This document shows, one piece after another, positions 34,176-43,030 of a DNA stretch of 64,000 nucleotides (position 1 is its first letter; each line of letters begins with the position of its first letter). The DNA lies in the NCBI RefSeq assembly GCF_022347565.1, contig NZ_JAKRGH010000020.1, positions 29,600 to 93,599 of the forward strand, written 5' to 3'. Both the position numbers and the translations under genes were made by a program. A model generated the notes under the pieces. That model ran no database searches and was not told the origin of the DNA. It was given only the letters and a program-made list of their open reading frames with translations. Source of the DNA: Vibrio sp. Of7-15 (GTDB lineage Bacteria; Pseudomonadota; Gammaproteobacteria; Enterobacterales; Vibrionaceae).

Positions 34176-35063
34176 TTAAATTGCTAGATAATCAACCTTA
34201 ATATCTGGGTTGAGTGATTCTAGCGTCGATTGGGTTTCCGCTAAATGACTGACTGTGCTGTCTGATTTTTCAACCAAAGCAACATGCTCAATACTGTCAA
34301 TATCGTAATTGGCCATGTTCATATTAATCAAAGCAACCTGCAGTGGCGGTAAACTTGGATTAAAGGCTGCGTTCTCAGCATACATGCCTTCAAATATACG
34401 GCCATCGGTCGTACGTATTGCGACACCACTGGTATTTTTGCTGTAAGGGGCATGGCTTTTATTGGTGGCTTGCAGCGCAGAAGTAATCAGTTGATCTTCT
34501 GCTGGGCAAGTTAACTGGTGATCCACTTTGGCCATCAAACCGGTAGTAATACCAAGATCAGCAGGGCCAAAAGATTCCGGTAGATAGTCGTGTAATGATT
34601 TTTCATCACGCTCTGGTAGCTGAATTTTTAGATCTGAAGCGGTAGAAAGTTCATTCATAAACTGTCGGCAGTGGCCACAAGGACTGTAGTTTATGGTGAT
34701 GTCTTTTACGCCAGTCTCGCCTTTTACCCAAGCGTGGCTAATGGCAGATTGTTCGGCATGAACGGTTTGACCAAGTTGTGTGCCGGTGAATTCCATGTTT
34801 GCACCAAAGTACAAACGACCAGAAAGTCCACGAACAATGGCACCGACAAAGAAATTGGAGATAGGGGCAATAGAATAAGCAGCAGCAACAGGAAGTAAAG
34901 CGACACGAAGCTCGTTATCTGACATCCCTGTTTTGTTTAATAAGTGAGCAAACTGTTCAGCACTGATCGTGGCATCAAATTGCGGTTGTTGAACAATCGG
35001 CGTTAAATTTTCCGCTAATGTGTGTGGCAGAGTCGATAATGCTTCGCTAACTTTTGCGCGCAT
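34176..35063 (-). CDS. cdd: Cytidine deaminase
   Basis: A 295-aa zinc enzyme deaminating cytidine and deoxycytidine in pyrimidine salvage. The catalytic zinc site is intact and at the same positions as in E. coli Cdd: His102 and Glu104 in HAEQSAI, Cys129 and Cys132 in PCGHCRQ. The long form with a degenerate C-terminal repeat domain is present. The gene order cdd - yohK - yohJ, all on one strand, is that of E. coli and other vibrios. A candidate CRP site lies upstream of it. Confidence 0.95.
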   Translation of the reverse strand: MRAKVSEALSTLPHTLAENLTPIVQQPQFDATISAEQFAHLLNKTGMSDNELRVALLPVAAAYSIAPISNFFVGAIVRGLSGRLYFGANMEFTGTQLGQTVHAEQSAISHAWVKGETGVKDITINYSPCGHCRQFMNELSTASDLKIQLPERDEKSLHDYLPESFGPADLGITTGLMAKVDHQLTCPAEDQLITSALQATNKSHAPYSKNTSGVAIRTTDGRIFEGMYAENAAFNPSLPPLQVALINMNMANYDIDSIEHVALVEKSDSTVSHLAETQSTLESLNPDIKVDYLAI

Positions 35064-35122
35064 GATAGAGGCTCCTATTGACTATATGGAGAAACATTGT
35101 AGGCAGTGATTCAGAATAAATA

Positions 35123-35138
35123 GTCGATCTTGATCACA
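35123..35138. promoter_or_regulatory. Candidate CRP (and CytR-region) site upstream of cdd
   Basis: GTCGATCTTGATCACA matches the 16-bp CRP core TGTGATCTAGATCACA in one full half-site (GATCACA) and partly in the other. cdd is a known CRP/CytR target in enterobacteria; the match itself is moderate. Confidence 0.45.
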
Positions 35139-35240
35139 CTAATGGATCAATAGTTACATCAATTACAATGATGAGAGAGACCTCACACAACTCAGTGTAT
35201 GCATTTTCAGTATGACTATGTCTTAAATATTAAACATTGG

Positions 35241-35915
35241 TTATATAAAGAGCATGATCACAGAGAAAATCAAAGGTGCCATTAATGAAGTGATTACGCC
35301 GCACACCACAAGTGCTAGTGAACTAAAAGCGCCATCTTGGTAGTGAGTTTCTGTTGATTTGGCTGTGCCTAATGCATGAGAAACGGTGCCCATTGTGAGT
35401 CCTTTCGCAAGCGAGCTTGTGATCCCTAAGCATTGATAAATAGGATAGGCAAAAATAGCCCCAAATAAACCTGCCAGTATAACCAGCGCTGCTGAAATAG
35501 AGGCTTCACCGCCCAATTGCTCAGATACCGCCATGGCAATAGGCGTGGTGACAGACTTTGGCAATAAGCTGGCAATTAAAGAAGCATCCGCGCCAAGCAT
35601 CAATGCAATTAGGCTACCAGTGAACATAGACATCACACTGCCGACGGTGCAAGTCAGTAAAATAATTCGCCATTTGGCACGAATAACGGGTAATTGCTCA
35701 TAGAGTGGGTAGGCCAGTGCCACAACAGCAGGCTCTAGGAGATAGCTAAGCCATTGGTTCTGCTCTGCATATTGTTGGTATGGGATATCTAGAGTCAGCA
35801 GTAATGGGATCAAAACCAACAGGCTAATTAGTATTGGATTATTAATGGGATGTGGTACTTTTTTTGAGAACCAGCGAGCAGTGTAGAACACAAATAAGGT
35901 GATCACTAACCACAT
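35241..35915 (-). CDS. yohK: LrgB/CidB-family membrane protein YohK
   Basis: A 224-aa inner-membrane protein of the LrgB/CidB family. It has about seven hydrophobic segments and the conserved LLPKSVTTPIAMAVSEQLGG motif, then GTVSHALGTAKSTE near the C-terminus. The family works with LrgA/CidA-type partners in transport across the envelope; roles in murein hydrolase control or small-metabolite export have been proposed. The start follows a GGGAGGG ribosome binding site and lies 1 bp from the yohJ stop, so the two are coupled. Confidence 0.9.
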   Translation of the reverse strand: MWLVITLFVFYTARWFSKKVPHPINNPILISLLVLIPLLLTLDIPYQQYAEQNQWLSYLLEPAVVALAYPLYEQLPVIRAKWRIILLTCTVGSVMSMFTGSLIALMLGADASLIASLLPKSVTTPIAMAVSEQLGGEASISAALVILAGLFGAIFAYPIYQCLGITSSLAKGLTMGTVSHALGTAKSTETHYQDGAFSSLALVVCGVITSLMAPLIFSVIMLFI

Positions 35916-35916
35916 A

Positions 35917-36264
35917 TTATTGCCCTCCCTTATGCAGTCTCTGCACCAAAAAGGCGATAGTAATCAATACAATAAGGGAGCTACCCAGTGTGCCGAGAAG
36001 AATAGGAAGAGCATTTTCTGTGAGTAGCTCAAAGTGGTTCATTAAGCCAACCCCCGCAGGTAAAAACAGGACTGCCATGTGTTTGATAAGAAATTTACTG
36101 CTCGTTTCGATTCGTGTTACTGAAATGAGGTTAGTGGCCAACAGAGTAAATAAGATCAGCATGCCAAGAATACTGCCAGGCACAGCTAGTTCAAAATAGG
36201 CTTGAATCGCTTTTCCGACCCATAAGCATACGCAAAGGATAAGAAACGAAAAGATATAGGGCAT
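35917..36264 (-). CDS. yohJ: LrgA/CidA-family membrane protein YohJ
   Basis: A 115-aa protein with four membrane segments, holin-like, of the LrgA/CidA family. The conserved LAVPGSILGMLILF and MAVLFLPAGVGLMNHF motifs are present. First gene of the yohJ-yohK-cdd group; only 1 bp separates it from yohK. Holin-like activity is inferred from the family, not shown by the sequence. Confidence 0.9.
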   Translation of the reverse strand: MPYIFSFLILCVCLWVGKAIQAYFELAVPGSILGMLILFTLLATNLISVTRIETSSKFLIKHMAVLFLPAGVGLMNHFELLTENALPILLGTLGSSLIVLITIAFLVQRLHKGGQ

Positions 36265-36337
36265 TTCTCACGCACATATAATTGATAGTTTTATTTATCA
36301 TACAAAATGATTTATTGCGGTGCTAGCATTAATTTTA

Positions 36338-36838
36338 CTATCCAAAATAAATAAACAAGAAGGTGGCAACAGCAAGAGTGGCAATGGCGAGTAGGTAGTG
36401 AAGAACACTCGGAGTTTCAATGGGAAAATGGGTGGTGTTTTTCGACTTATCAGGCAACTGAGGTAAAGGATCTTTTTTTTCTGGCTCCATTTTTGAGCTG
36501 CTGGTTTGGCAGGTTTGCACCGGGATTGGAACGCGATAACCGTAATCGGGTAAGGTCTCGATTTGTATGCCAATAATGTTGTTGTGATGCAGTTTTCGGT
36601 TTAACGAAAGTAAGATGGTGTGTAAGTTACTGGTTGTTTCGGTATGGCAAAATATTTTTTGGCTGAGTGTAGAAGATGAAATCACTTCGCCCGCAGAGTA
36701 GCAAAGGGATTCGAGTAAACGGGATTCCTCTGTGGTGAGTTTGGTTTTACTGCCGTCATTCCAAGTAAGTTGGCTTAGGTCTGGTTCAAAGTCAACTGCA
36801 TCAAAACGATAACAACGTGTCAGTACTTTTGTGACCAT
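36338..36838 (-). CDS. ToxR/CadC-like transmembrane winged-helix regulator
   Basis: A 166-aa protein with an N-terminal OmpR-type winged-helix DNA-binding domain (residues about 10-105: KTKLTTEESRLLESLCYSAGEVISS, then the recognition helix region TETTSNLHTILLSLNRKLH, wing TLPDYGYRVPIP), a linker rich in Lys, Pro and Ser, and a single membrane helix at about 146-164 (YLLAIATLAVATFLFIYF). Unlike ToxR or CadC it has almost no periplasmic domain, so it would need a partner protein for sensing. It lies between yohJ and sbcB on the same strand; its target is unknown. Confidence 0.8.
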   Translation of the reverse strand: MVTKVLTRCYRFDAVDFEPDLSQLTWNDGSKTKLTTEESRLLESLCYSAGEVISSSTLSQKIFCHTETTSNLHTILLSLNRKLHHNNIIGIQIETLPDYGYRVPIPVQTCQTSSSKMEPEKKDPLPQLPDKSKNTTHFPIETPSVLHYLLAIATLAVATFLFIYFG

Positions 36839-36987
36839 TTTTGCCCTCTTACTCTAAGCCCTTCTTATTTCATAAGTGTGGTCAGGTTTGCAAGAAGATC
36901 AAGGATAAATATTGACCACTGAGGTTAAAAGCTAATGGGGTCAGTACTCTATTCATGTGCGTAGGTAAAGAATGGCTAGGTTAATGG

Positions 36988-37034
36988 CAATAAAATAGGG
37001 CGATCCAGCGCCGTTTTGGTGGGGTTGGATCGCC
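36988..37034 (-). terminator. Rho-independent terminator of sbcB
   Basis: On the minus strand GGCGATCCA pairs with TGGATCGCC around a GC-rich loop, followed by CTATTTTATT. It begins about 10 bp after the sbcB stop. Confidence 0.75.
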
Positions 37035-37043
37035 TATGTTTCT

Positions 37044-38468
37044 TTACAATGCAATTTTCTCTACATATTGATAGAGGCTTTTCAGAATCAAGGTTTTCTT
37101 TTCATCATCTTGATTATCGAGTGCGACGTTTTCAAAATTGAGCATGTAATCTTGTAAATTGGCATCAAAATAGTCCTGGCGATGAGCATGCCAATGACGT
37201 TGCTCTTGCTCTGTTAATGTCCACGGGAAGTTGCGGGCTCGGTAACGAAAGAGCAGGGGCTTGATTCTTTTATCGGCCACATTCAGTTCGAAGTTAACCA
37301 GATCTTCTGGTGATGATTCGCGAATAATGTCCATGGTGGATTTATCGGCATGAGAGAAAAAGCCACTGTAAAGTTGAGTGTCAACATTGCCGCTGTCGTC
37401 AAACTCTCTTTCTATGGCATAGAGTTCAAGCAATTTTTCCCGAATCTCAGGGTGCTTTTTAATTAGTGCCAAGTTGTTCAAACAAGCTTGGCGATCAACA
37501 CCGAGTCGCTCTGCATCATCAGCGGTGAGGGTTTTTGCTGGTGCAAGAACAGGGCACTTATTGGTGTGGATCAGTTTTACTGGCACGGGCAATTCATCTG
37601 GGGCTAAATCAGCGCGTTTGGTATAAAGGCGCTGGTGCAATTGCTCGGCATTTAAGGAAATCAGCGGTTCAGGATCCATGGCTAAGTTGACCGCGATAAC
37701 GGCATTTTTATTATCTGGGTGCCAAGCCATAGGAACAATCCAACTGGTGTTGCTGCACTCTGAGCCAAACATACCTGAAATATGCACCAGTGGGGTTAGG
37801 TTAACAATGTCTATTAGCTCGTTAAGCTTACGCTTATGGCGTATGGATAATAAATAATTAAACAGCTTAGGTTGGCTTTGTTTTAATTTCTTGGCGAGTT
37901 CAATCGTGGCATGAACGTCTGCCATAGCATCGTGAGCATTCGTGTGTTCAATGCCATTTTCAACAGATAACCTTTCCAGTTTAAAGCTTGGGATCCCATC
38001 TTCATCCACTGGCCAGTTAATGCCTTCAGGTCTAAGGGCATAACAAGTACGCATGACGTCCAATAAATCCCAGCGTGAATTGCCATTTTGCCAGCTCCAC
38101 GCATACGGGTCATAAAAGTTACGATACAGCGTATAACGGGTGACTTCATCATCAAATCGAATGCTGTTATAGCCTAATGAGCAGGTGTTAGGTTTGGCCA
38201 TTTCTGCATGGATTTTAGCAATGAATTCATGTTCTGGTAGCCCTTCAGACATGGCCTTTTGTGGTGTAATGCCTGTGATTAAGCACGCTTCAGGTGAAGG
38301 TAGGTAATCATTCTGTGGCTGGCAGTAAATGACTAACGGTTCGCCGATAATGTTCATGTCCATATCGGTGCGAACGCCTGCAAACTGGCAAGGTCTGTCG
38401 ATAGCAGGGTTCACACCCCACGTTTCATAATCAAACCAAAAGAAAGTTGGTTCATTGTCGTTATTCAT
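37044..38468 (-). CDS. sbcB: Exodeoxyribonuclease I
   Basis: A 474-aa processive 3'-5' single-strand DNA exonuclease of recombination and mismatch repair. The DEDDh catalytic elements are visible: FDYETWG (Asp13, Glu15 from the ATG at 38468), LGYNSIRFDDEVTRY (Asp), and HDAMADVHATIELA (His and Asp). The SH3-like and C-terminal helical regions follow at the usual length. An upstream TTG would add four residues, but the ATG has a GGA ribosome binding element seven bases ahead. Confidence 0.95.
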   Translation of the reverse strand: MNNDNEPTFFWFDYETWGVNPAIDRPCQFAGVRTDMDMNIIGEPLVIYCQPQNDYLPSPEACLITGITPQKAMSEGLPEHEFIAKIHAEMAKPNTCSLGYNSIRFDDEVTRYTLYRNFYDPYAWSWQNGNSRWDLLDVMRTCYALRPEGINWPVDEDGIPSFKLERLSVENGIEHTNAHDAMADVHATIELAKKLKQSQPKLFNYLLSIRHKRKLNELIDIVNLTPLVHISGMFGSECSNTSWIVPMAWHPDNKNAVIAVNLAMDPEPLISLNAEQLHQRLYTKRADLAPDELPVPVKLIHTNKCPVLAPAKTLTADDAERLGVDRQACLNNLALIKKHPEIREKLLELYAIEREFDDSGNVDTQLYSGFFSHADKSTMDIIRESSPEDLVNFELNVADKRIKPLLFRYRARNFPWTLTEQEQRHWHAHRQDYFDANLQDYMLNFENVALDNQDDEKKTLILKSLYQYVEKIAL

Positions 38469-38829
38469 TTTAGGTTCCAAATTCTATGGCGAAGGTTAAG
38501 AGTTAGATTGAGACAACGGATTATTCACTCTTACATTGTAGTGATTACAGTTCTATAGCGAGATTTCAGTTGATAGAAAAGATCAAAGCTTTTAATGGCC
38601 TAAGTATCCGATAGATGGCTATATAGAGGCAAGGTGAATTAACAATAAATGACATGGGAATTGATTCTTGTTAATCCATCTTGTGTCAGATCATTATTGC
38701 TCTTTGGGCTGTAGCAAGTGCCAAAGCCAGTAAATTGAATCTACACCACTAGTGTATTGCCACGCGATGTACGAATTACGATATGATAGTGTATTCGATT
38801 TTATCAATGGTTTGCATGTATGGATTAAA
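38469..38829. other. Non-coding region left of cassette group 2
   Basis: No gene seen. It carries the sbcB promoter on its left side and joins the leader element of the second cassette group on its right. Confidence 0.45.
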
Positions 38830-38888
38830 GTCGTATATTCCACCTAATTTAGGGAATAAGTGGTTCTCAACCATATGGTTAATGTTAT
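38830..38888 (+). other. Shared leader element before cassette group 2
   Basis: Aligns without gaps to 3221-3279 (39 of 59 positions), with best agreement at the first nine and last seventeen bases. It ends 16 bp before the first cassette start codon. It has a weak internal palindrome (CCTAATTTAGG). Confidence 0.4.
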
Positions 38889-38904
38889 GTATCAGGAGGA
38901 ATAG

Positions 38905-39231
38905 GTGGATAGTCAATTTCAAGATGTAGCGAAAGAGTATCCGGAAGTAGGTAGCAAATTAGGAGTTGCACTTTCTACCGTAAATAAAGCTCCTATTAAT
39001 GGTATGAGAGTAGCCCCTGAAAATGGCACTAATGGCTGGTATATCTGGTGCGGTGAGGAGCTTTCTTCAAACGCAGACTTCTTTGAACCGCTGCATGTTG
39101 AGCATATAGTTAAGTACCTACCTCAAGTTCAAGCCTATCTCGGTTTGCCTCCGGGCTACCGTTTCCTAATTGATAACAATGGCTATGAAGATATCTGGTA
39201 TGACAGCAGCTTGTTGGAAGGAAACGCATAA
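38905..39231 (+). CDS. Imm33/DUF2185-like immunity-type protein (cassette)
   Basis: A 108-aa acidic soluble protein. The signature GTNGWYIWCGEELSSNADFF, the PLHVEHI segment and LPPGYRFLIDNNGYEDIWYD match the Imm33/DUF2185 family of immunity-type proteins found beside polymorphic toxins. It starts at GTG behind a consensus AGGAGG. No toxin gene is adjacent, so it is an orphan immunity gene carried as an integron-like cassette; an attC follows directly, sharing the stop codon. Confidence 0.75.
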   Translation: MDSQFQDVAKEYPEVGSKLGVALSTVNKAPINGMRVAPENGTNGWYIWCGEELSSNADFFEPLHVEHIVKYLPQVQAYLGLPPGYRFLIDNNGYEDIWYDSSLLEGNA

Positions 39232-39289
39232 CAATCTGTTTAATAGTGATTCGGCACGCGTGGCATTTTTACTATGCGTTGGCGTTAGG
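39227..39289 (+). repeat. attC site, shortened VCR type
   Basis: Begins GCATAACAATCTG at the stop codon of the Imm33-like gene, contains the CGCGTGGCATTTTTA segment common in vibrio attC sites, and ends with GGCGTTAGG. At about 63 bp it is shorter than a standard VCR. Confidence 0.65.
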
Positions 39290-39303
39290 TGCTAAAGGCA
39301 AGT

Positions 39304-39720
39304 ATGAAGTTAAAGTCAATAAATACAACAATGGTAAAACTATTAACTAATAATGATAAGTTGGTCTTTGAAATGACTAATTTTGAGTTATTTGGAGGTA
39401 GCTCATTCAAGTGCCGAATTTTTGTTTCTTCTAGAGGGTTTGGCTATTGCGGACAAGTATATTTTGACAACGGGCAGAGCTTTGTTGAAGACATTGAAAA
39501 AATGGCCGAAAGCATAGTTGGAAGCGCAGAACTAAAAGAAGACTACCATGATCATTTCGTAAAGTTTGAGGTAACCAAAATTGGTTATGTTTTAGTCAGC
39601 GGTTGCTTTACTGAGTATGGTGATTTTACTCAGAACTTGGAGTTTGGATTTAAGATAGATCAGACATGCTTAGTTCCTTTTGCTACCGATCTACGAAATG
39701 TTCTCCAAGGAAGCAGCTAA
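39304..39720 (+). CDS. Hypothetical cassette protein, 138 aa
   Basis: A soluble protein I do not recognise. It is beta-rich in the first two thirds (LVFEMTNFELFGGSSFKCRIFV, described in part; then GYCGQVYFDNGQSF) with an acidic helix, and VLVSGCFTEYGDFTQNLEFG near the end. The alternating strand pattern looks like a single beta-sandwich or immunity-like fold, which is inference. ATG at 39304 is preferred over GTG at 39289 because the latter overlaps the attC core, and AAAGGCAAG precedes the ATG. It lies between two attC sites. Confidence 0.7.
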   Translation: MKLKSINTTMVKLLTNNDKLVFEMTNFELFGGSSFKCRIFVSSRGFGYCGQVYFDNGQSFVEDIEKMAESIVGSAELKEDYHDHFVKFEVTKIGYVLVSGCFTEYGDFTQNLEFGFKIDQTCLVPFATDLRNVLQGSS

Positions 39721-39824
39721 TAAAGCAATCAAGGTGATGCGTTACACTCGGCATTTTAGGTATTGAGTTTGGTGTGTTTGAGTTTAAGCTGGGTGGTGCT
39801 AATTGCTACTTAGTTAGGTGTTAT
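39716..39824 (+). repeat. VCR-like attC site
   Basis: About 109 bp from CTAATAAAGCAATCAAGG at the stop codon to TTAGTTAGGTGTTAT. The interior has GGCATTTTAGGTATTGAG and a TTTGAGTTTAAG element typical of vibrio sites, and the ends are partly complementary. Confidence 0.75.
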
Positions 39825-39841
39825 TTTAACGGGATAGAAAA

Positions 39842-40162
39842 ATGATTTCTTGGCCATGTATTTTCAAATTGGATGGCGATTCTGAGTTGATGTATTTGGG
39901 ATCTGAACGTCAGCTAGAAACTGAATTTGACGACTTAATTTGGGATGGTTCAGACCGCCTGATAGACAGTAAAGGCCATTGTTACGTGGTTAGAACAAAA
40001 GATGATAGTTATGTGTTCGAGCCTGAGGGTGCTCAGCTAAAATTGGTGGACGTAACTCAGTTGATTCAAGAGCATGAATTTTCAAAAGCACAAGTGTGCC
40101 TTACAAAAATACATTTCTCATCCATAGAAGAAGCCATCAAGTCACTTTCACTAGAAATGTAA
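39842..40162 (+). CDS. Cassette protein, DUF4144-like
   Basis: A 106-aa acidic soluble protein. The opening SWPCIFKLDGDSELMYLGSE and the repeated strand-turn pattern (SKGHCYVVRTKDDSYVFEPE) recall the DUF4144 proteins carried in vibrio superintegrons; that assignment is from memory and tentative. Function unknown. ATG follows GGGATAGAAAA. It is the last gene of the second cassette group. Confidence 0.65.
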   Translation: MISWPCIFKLDGDSELMYLGSERQLETEFDDLIWDGSDRLIDSKGHCYVVRTKDDSYVFEPEGAQLKLVDVTQLIQEHEFSKAQVCLTKIHFSSIEEAIKSLSLEM

Positions 40163-40300
40163 ATATAACAAGAGACTATGGCGTCAATAGCTAATCTTTG
40201 ACGCTATCTTTACTCCACATGACATTACCTTTGAGGATCCGTTTAGAAAGTGCTCTGATAAGAAAAAGCTTGGTAATTGACCAAGCTTTTTAGGCGTTAT
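40163..40300 (+). repeat. Possible degenerate attC at the end of cassette group 2
   Basis: Starts with ATATAACAAGAG right after the stop codon and ends with TTTTTAGGCGTTAT, as attC sites do, but the interior holds unrelated hairpins (GGCGTCAA/TTGACGCT and a terminator). It may be a decayed or hybrid site. Confidence 0.35.
40263..40292 (+). terminator. Rho-independent terminator after cassette group 2
   Basis: AAAAAGCTTGGT-AATTG-ACCAAGCTTTTT, a perfect 12-bp stem with A and T runs on both sides, usable in both directions. Confidence 0.75.
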
Positions 40301-40361
40301 ATACCTTTTTAAGGCAGCGTTAAGCAGAAGGTGAAGTGGCTGTCGATTTTTGTAATTAGTT

Positions 40362-40517
40362 TTAGGCGGCAGCTTTGCTATCGAGTTCTAATATTCTTAC
40401 TGGCCAACCATAATCTTTATATTCTATTTCCAATTGTCTTGCGATTTCATGAGATACTGTCGCTGATACCCAATTACCAATCCCCATGACTTTATATTGA
40501 AGTGTTACGTGTTTCAT
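40362..40517 (-). CDS. Small protein, 51 aa, unknown
   Basis: A short frame starting ATG AAA CAC with GGACGGGGG as ribosome binding site about 8 bases upstream. The product, with KHVTLQYKVMGIGNWVSATV and IEYKDYGWPVRILELDSKAA, is a coherent amphipathic sequence with no signal peptide. The good ribosome binding site and composition argue for a real gene. No family recognised. It converges on the terminator at 40263-40292. Confidence 0.55.
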   Translation of the reverse strand: MKHVTLQYKVMGIGNWVSATVSHEIARQLEIEYKDYGWPVRILELDSKAAA

Positions 40518-40762
40518 TTCATGACCCCCGTCCTTGAATTGAAACCAAGTATAACCATATGAGTGACGGTTTCTTTTCTATGTGGCTCATTTTCTTTTCA
40601 ATTGTTCACTTTGAGCCAATTACTATTAGTGGTTTATTTGTATTTTTATAAATTAAAGGGATGTTAGTGGTATTTTATGATGTTCTTGCTCTGGCTTTCA
40701 TAAGTGTAAATAAGTAATGTTGAAGGCCAGAATAAAACATAAAAATAATAAGGATGTTGAAG
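40518..40762. other. Intergenic region
   Basis: No gene seen. It contains the divergent promoters of the 51-aa gene and the RhtB-like exporter gene. Confidence 0.4.
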
Positions 40763-41401
40763 ATGGCAATAACAGAGCTTATGGCTTTTTTGGTTGCAAT
40801 TACTTTGCTGACATTAACCCCCGGTTTAGATACGGTGTTGGTCATACGTAATACCACACGGGGAGGTTGGAAAGACGGAACAGCAAGCAGCTTAGGCATT
40901 TGTTGTGGTTTATTTGCTCATGCGTCTCTTTCTGCCATTGGGATCTCTGTTATTTTGGTTCAATCGGCTTGGCTTTTTCAGGCGGTGAAACTCATTGGTG
41001 CTGTGTATTTAATTTGGCTTGGTATCAGTAGTTTACGTTCAGGTTGGAAGGCAAAAGGGCTGGTGGCCTTAAATGAGTCGGTTTTACAGAAACAACCACT
41101 GGACATAATACGTTCTTTCCGCGAAGGTTTTCTTTCTAATATTCTTAACCCTAAAACTGCGATCTTTTACTTAGCTTTTTTGCCTCAGTTTATCGATCCA
41201 CAAGGATCTGCTTTTCTTCAATCCATGATTCTTGCCAGCATTCATTTTTTTATCGCAATGCTATGGCAAGGCGGGCTTTCATTTATGGTTGAGAAAGCCA
41301 AACAGTGGTTATTGAAGCCCTCGACTAACGCTTGGTTAGAGTCCATTAGTGGTGGGGTGATGGTTGCTTTGGGTGTGCAGTTAGCTTTATCTAAATCGTG
41401 A
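40763..41401 (+). CDS. LysE/RhtB-family amino acid exporter
   Basis: A 212-aa inner-membrane protein with six hydrophobic segments. The family opening LTPGLDTVLVIRNTTRGGWKDG, followed by SSLGICCGLFAHASLSAIG, and NPKTAIFYLAFLPQFIDP in the middle are characteristic of RhtB-type exporters of homoserine/threonine and other amino acids. ATG at 40763 (MAITEL) is preferred over 40754 because AAGGA lies at proper distance before it. Confidence 0.9.
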   Translation: MAITELMAFLVAITLLTLTPGLDTVLVIRNTTRGGWKDGTASSLGICCGLFAHASLSAIGISVILVQSAWLFQAVKLIGAVYLIWLGISSLRSGWKAKGLVALNESVLQKQPLDIIRSFREGFLSNILNPKTAIFYLAFLPQFIDPQGSAFLQSMILASIHFFIAMLWQGGLSFMVEKAKQWLLKPSTNAWLESISGGVMVALGVQLALSKS

Positions 41402-41579
41402 TTTTACACGCCATATCTGGTTTTTATGGTGAGGAAGTGTGAATTGAAAACTATTTCTATCTGTCATTGCGCTATGGGTACGACAGGCTTTTTCTGCTAT
41501 TGATTTGAATGTTGCAGATAACCAACTAAGCTCGTATTTATACAGGGAGTGACACCGTCAATCAGGCGGAAGTAGGGAT

Positions 41580-42713
41580 ATGATGAAAGTTCTCACCATC
41601 TTTGGGACACGGCCAGAGGCGATCAAAATGGCGCCTTTGGTTCTCGCTTTACAAGAACAGCAAGGGATTGAAGCCAAAGTGTGCGTTACGGCTCAACATC
41701 GAGAAATGTTGGATCAAGTGCTGTCTCTTTTTGACATTGTGCCAGATTATGATCTGGATATTATGCAAGCCGGACAAGATTTGTCTGATATTACTAGCCG
41801 CATTCTTTTAGGGCTAAGGCCTATTTTGCAAGAGTTTAAGCCTGATTGGGTTTTGGTTCATGGTGACACCACCACCACGCTCACATCGTCATTGGCGGCC
41901 TTTTATCAGCAAATCAAAGTGGGCCACGTGGAAGCTGGGTTACGTACCCATAATATGTATAGCCCGTGGCCAGAAGAAGCAAACCGTAAGCTTACTGGCG
42001 CTATTGCAGCTCGACATTTCGCACCTACTCAAGGTTCGGCCACCAATTTGCGCAATGAATTAGTGCCGCAACAGAATATTGTGATCACGGGTAATACCGT
42101 GATAGATGCACTACTGCAAGTAAAGCGAACGATTTTAAATACAGAATCTGTAGTGAGCCGATATGAGCAGCAGTTTTCGGATTTGATTGCAAAACCATTT
42201 GTGTTAATTACAGGCCATCGCCGTGAAAGCTTTGGTGGTGGGTTTGAACGTATCTGCCAAGCCATTTCGGCGCTTGCTCAAAAATATCCGACACATAACT
42301 TTGTGTACCCCGTGCACTTGAACCCCAATGTGAAAGAGCCAGTCACCCGTTGGTTATCGGGTATCGATAATATCAAGCTCATCGAACCATTAGATTACTT
42401 GCCATTTGTGTATTTAATGGATAAATCAGAACTGATATTAACGGACTCTGGTGGGGTACAAGAAGAAGCACCGTCACTGGGTAAACCCGTATTGGTGATG
42501 CGAGACACAACGGAAAGACCAGAAGCCGTTGAAGCCAATACCGTGAAATTGGTGGGTACAGACGTAAATGTGATTGTTGAGAGTGTGTCGAATTTAATTG
42601 ATGACGACGCTGTTTATCAGGCAATGAGCGTGGCGCATAACCCTTATGGCGATGGGCGGGCTTGCGAGCGTATTGTGAAATCACTATTAGGGCAGGAGTT
42701 TGAACCCTTTTGA
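41580..42713 (+). CDS. wecB: UDP-N-acetylglucosamine 2-epimerase (non-hydrolysing)
   Basis: A 377-aa cytoplasmic enzyme converting UDP-GlcNAc to UDP-ManNAc for surface polysaccharides. Marks are [54 protein letters not shown] (catalytic Asp/Glu/His regions), [13 protein letters not shown] and [20 protein letters not shown]. It is a lone gene: no wecC or glycosyltransferase gene lies next to it. A hairpin follows the stop. Confidence 0.93.
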   Translation: MMKVLTIFGTRPEAIKMAPLVLALQEQQGIEAKVCVTAQHREMLDQVLSLFDIVPDYDLDIMQAGQDLSDITSRILLGLRPILQEFKPDWVLVHGDTTTTLTSSLAAFYQQIKVGHVEAGLRTHNMYSPWPEEANRKLTGAIAARHFAPTQGSATNLRNELVPQQNIVITGNTVIDALLQVKRTILNTESVVSRYEQQFSDLIAKPFVLITGHRRESFGGGFERICQAISALAQKYPTHNFVYPVHLNPNVKEPVTRWLSGIDNIKLIEPLDYLPFVYLMDKSELILTDSGGVQEEAPSLGKPVLVMRDTTERPEAVEANTVKLVGTDVNVIVESVSNLIDDDAVYQAMSVAHNPYGDGRACERIVKSLLGQEFEPF

Positions 42714-42721
42714 TATTTGGG

Positions 42722-42756
42722 TGAACCGTGTGGATCGGTAAGATTCACATGGTTCA
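42722..42756 (+). terminator. Hairpin after wecB, possible terminator
   Basis: TGAACCGTGTG and CACATGGTTCA form an imperfect 11-bp stem, but the T-run after it is poor. Confidence 0.4.
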
Positions 42757-43030
42757 TTATATTTACCTTCAAGTTCAGGCTATTTCTTTCATCATTGTGT
42801 TTATTCACCACACGCTTTAAAACGTTCATCTCACCCATTTTCAGGTGACCAATAAATCGACCTGCTTCATTTGCTATTTTGGAAACTGATAGAGGTATAT
42901 ATGATCACGATCCATTTAGTGACATAACACGGTGTAGGTGTGCTTTAAACTGTGATGGAAGGCGGTATGTTGTGTGGAGTTAACAATGGTATCGTATTAT
43001 TAAATTATAAATAAATCAGGGAAGTGCAGA
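42757..43030. other. Intergenic region
   Basis: No gene seen. It should hold the promoter of the acetyltransferase gene at 43031. Confidence 0.4.
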
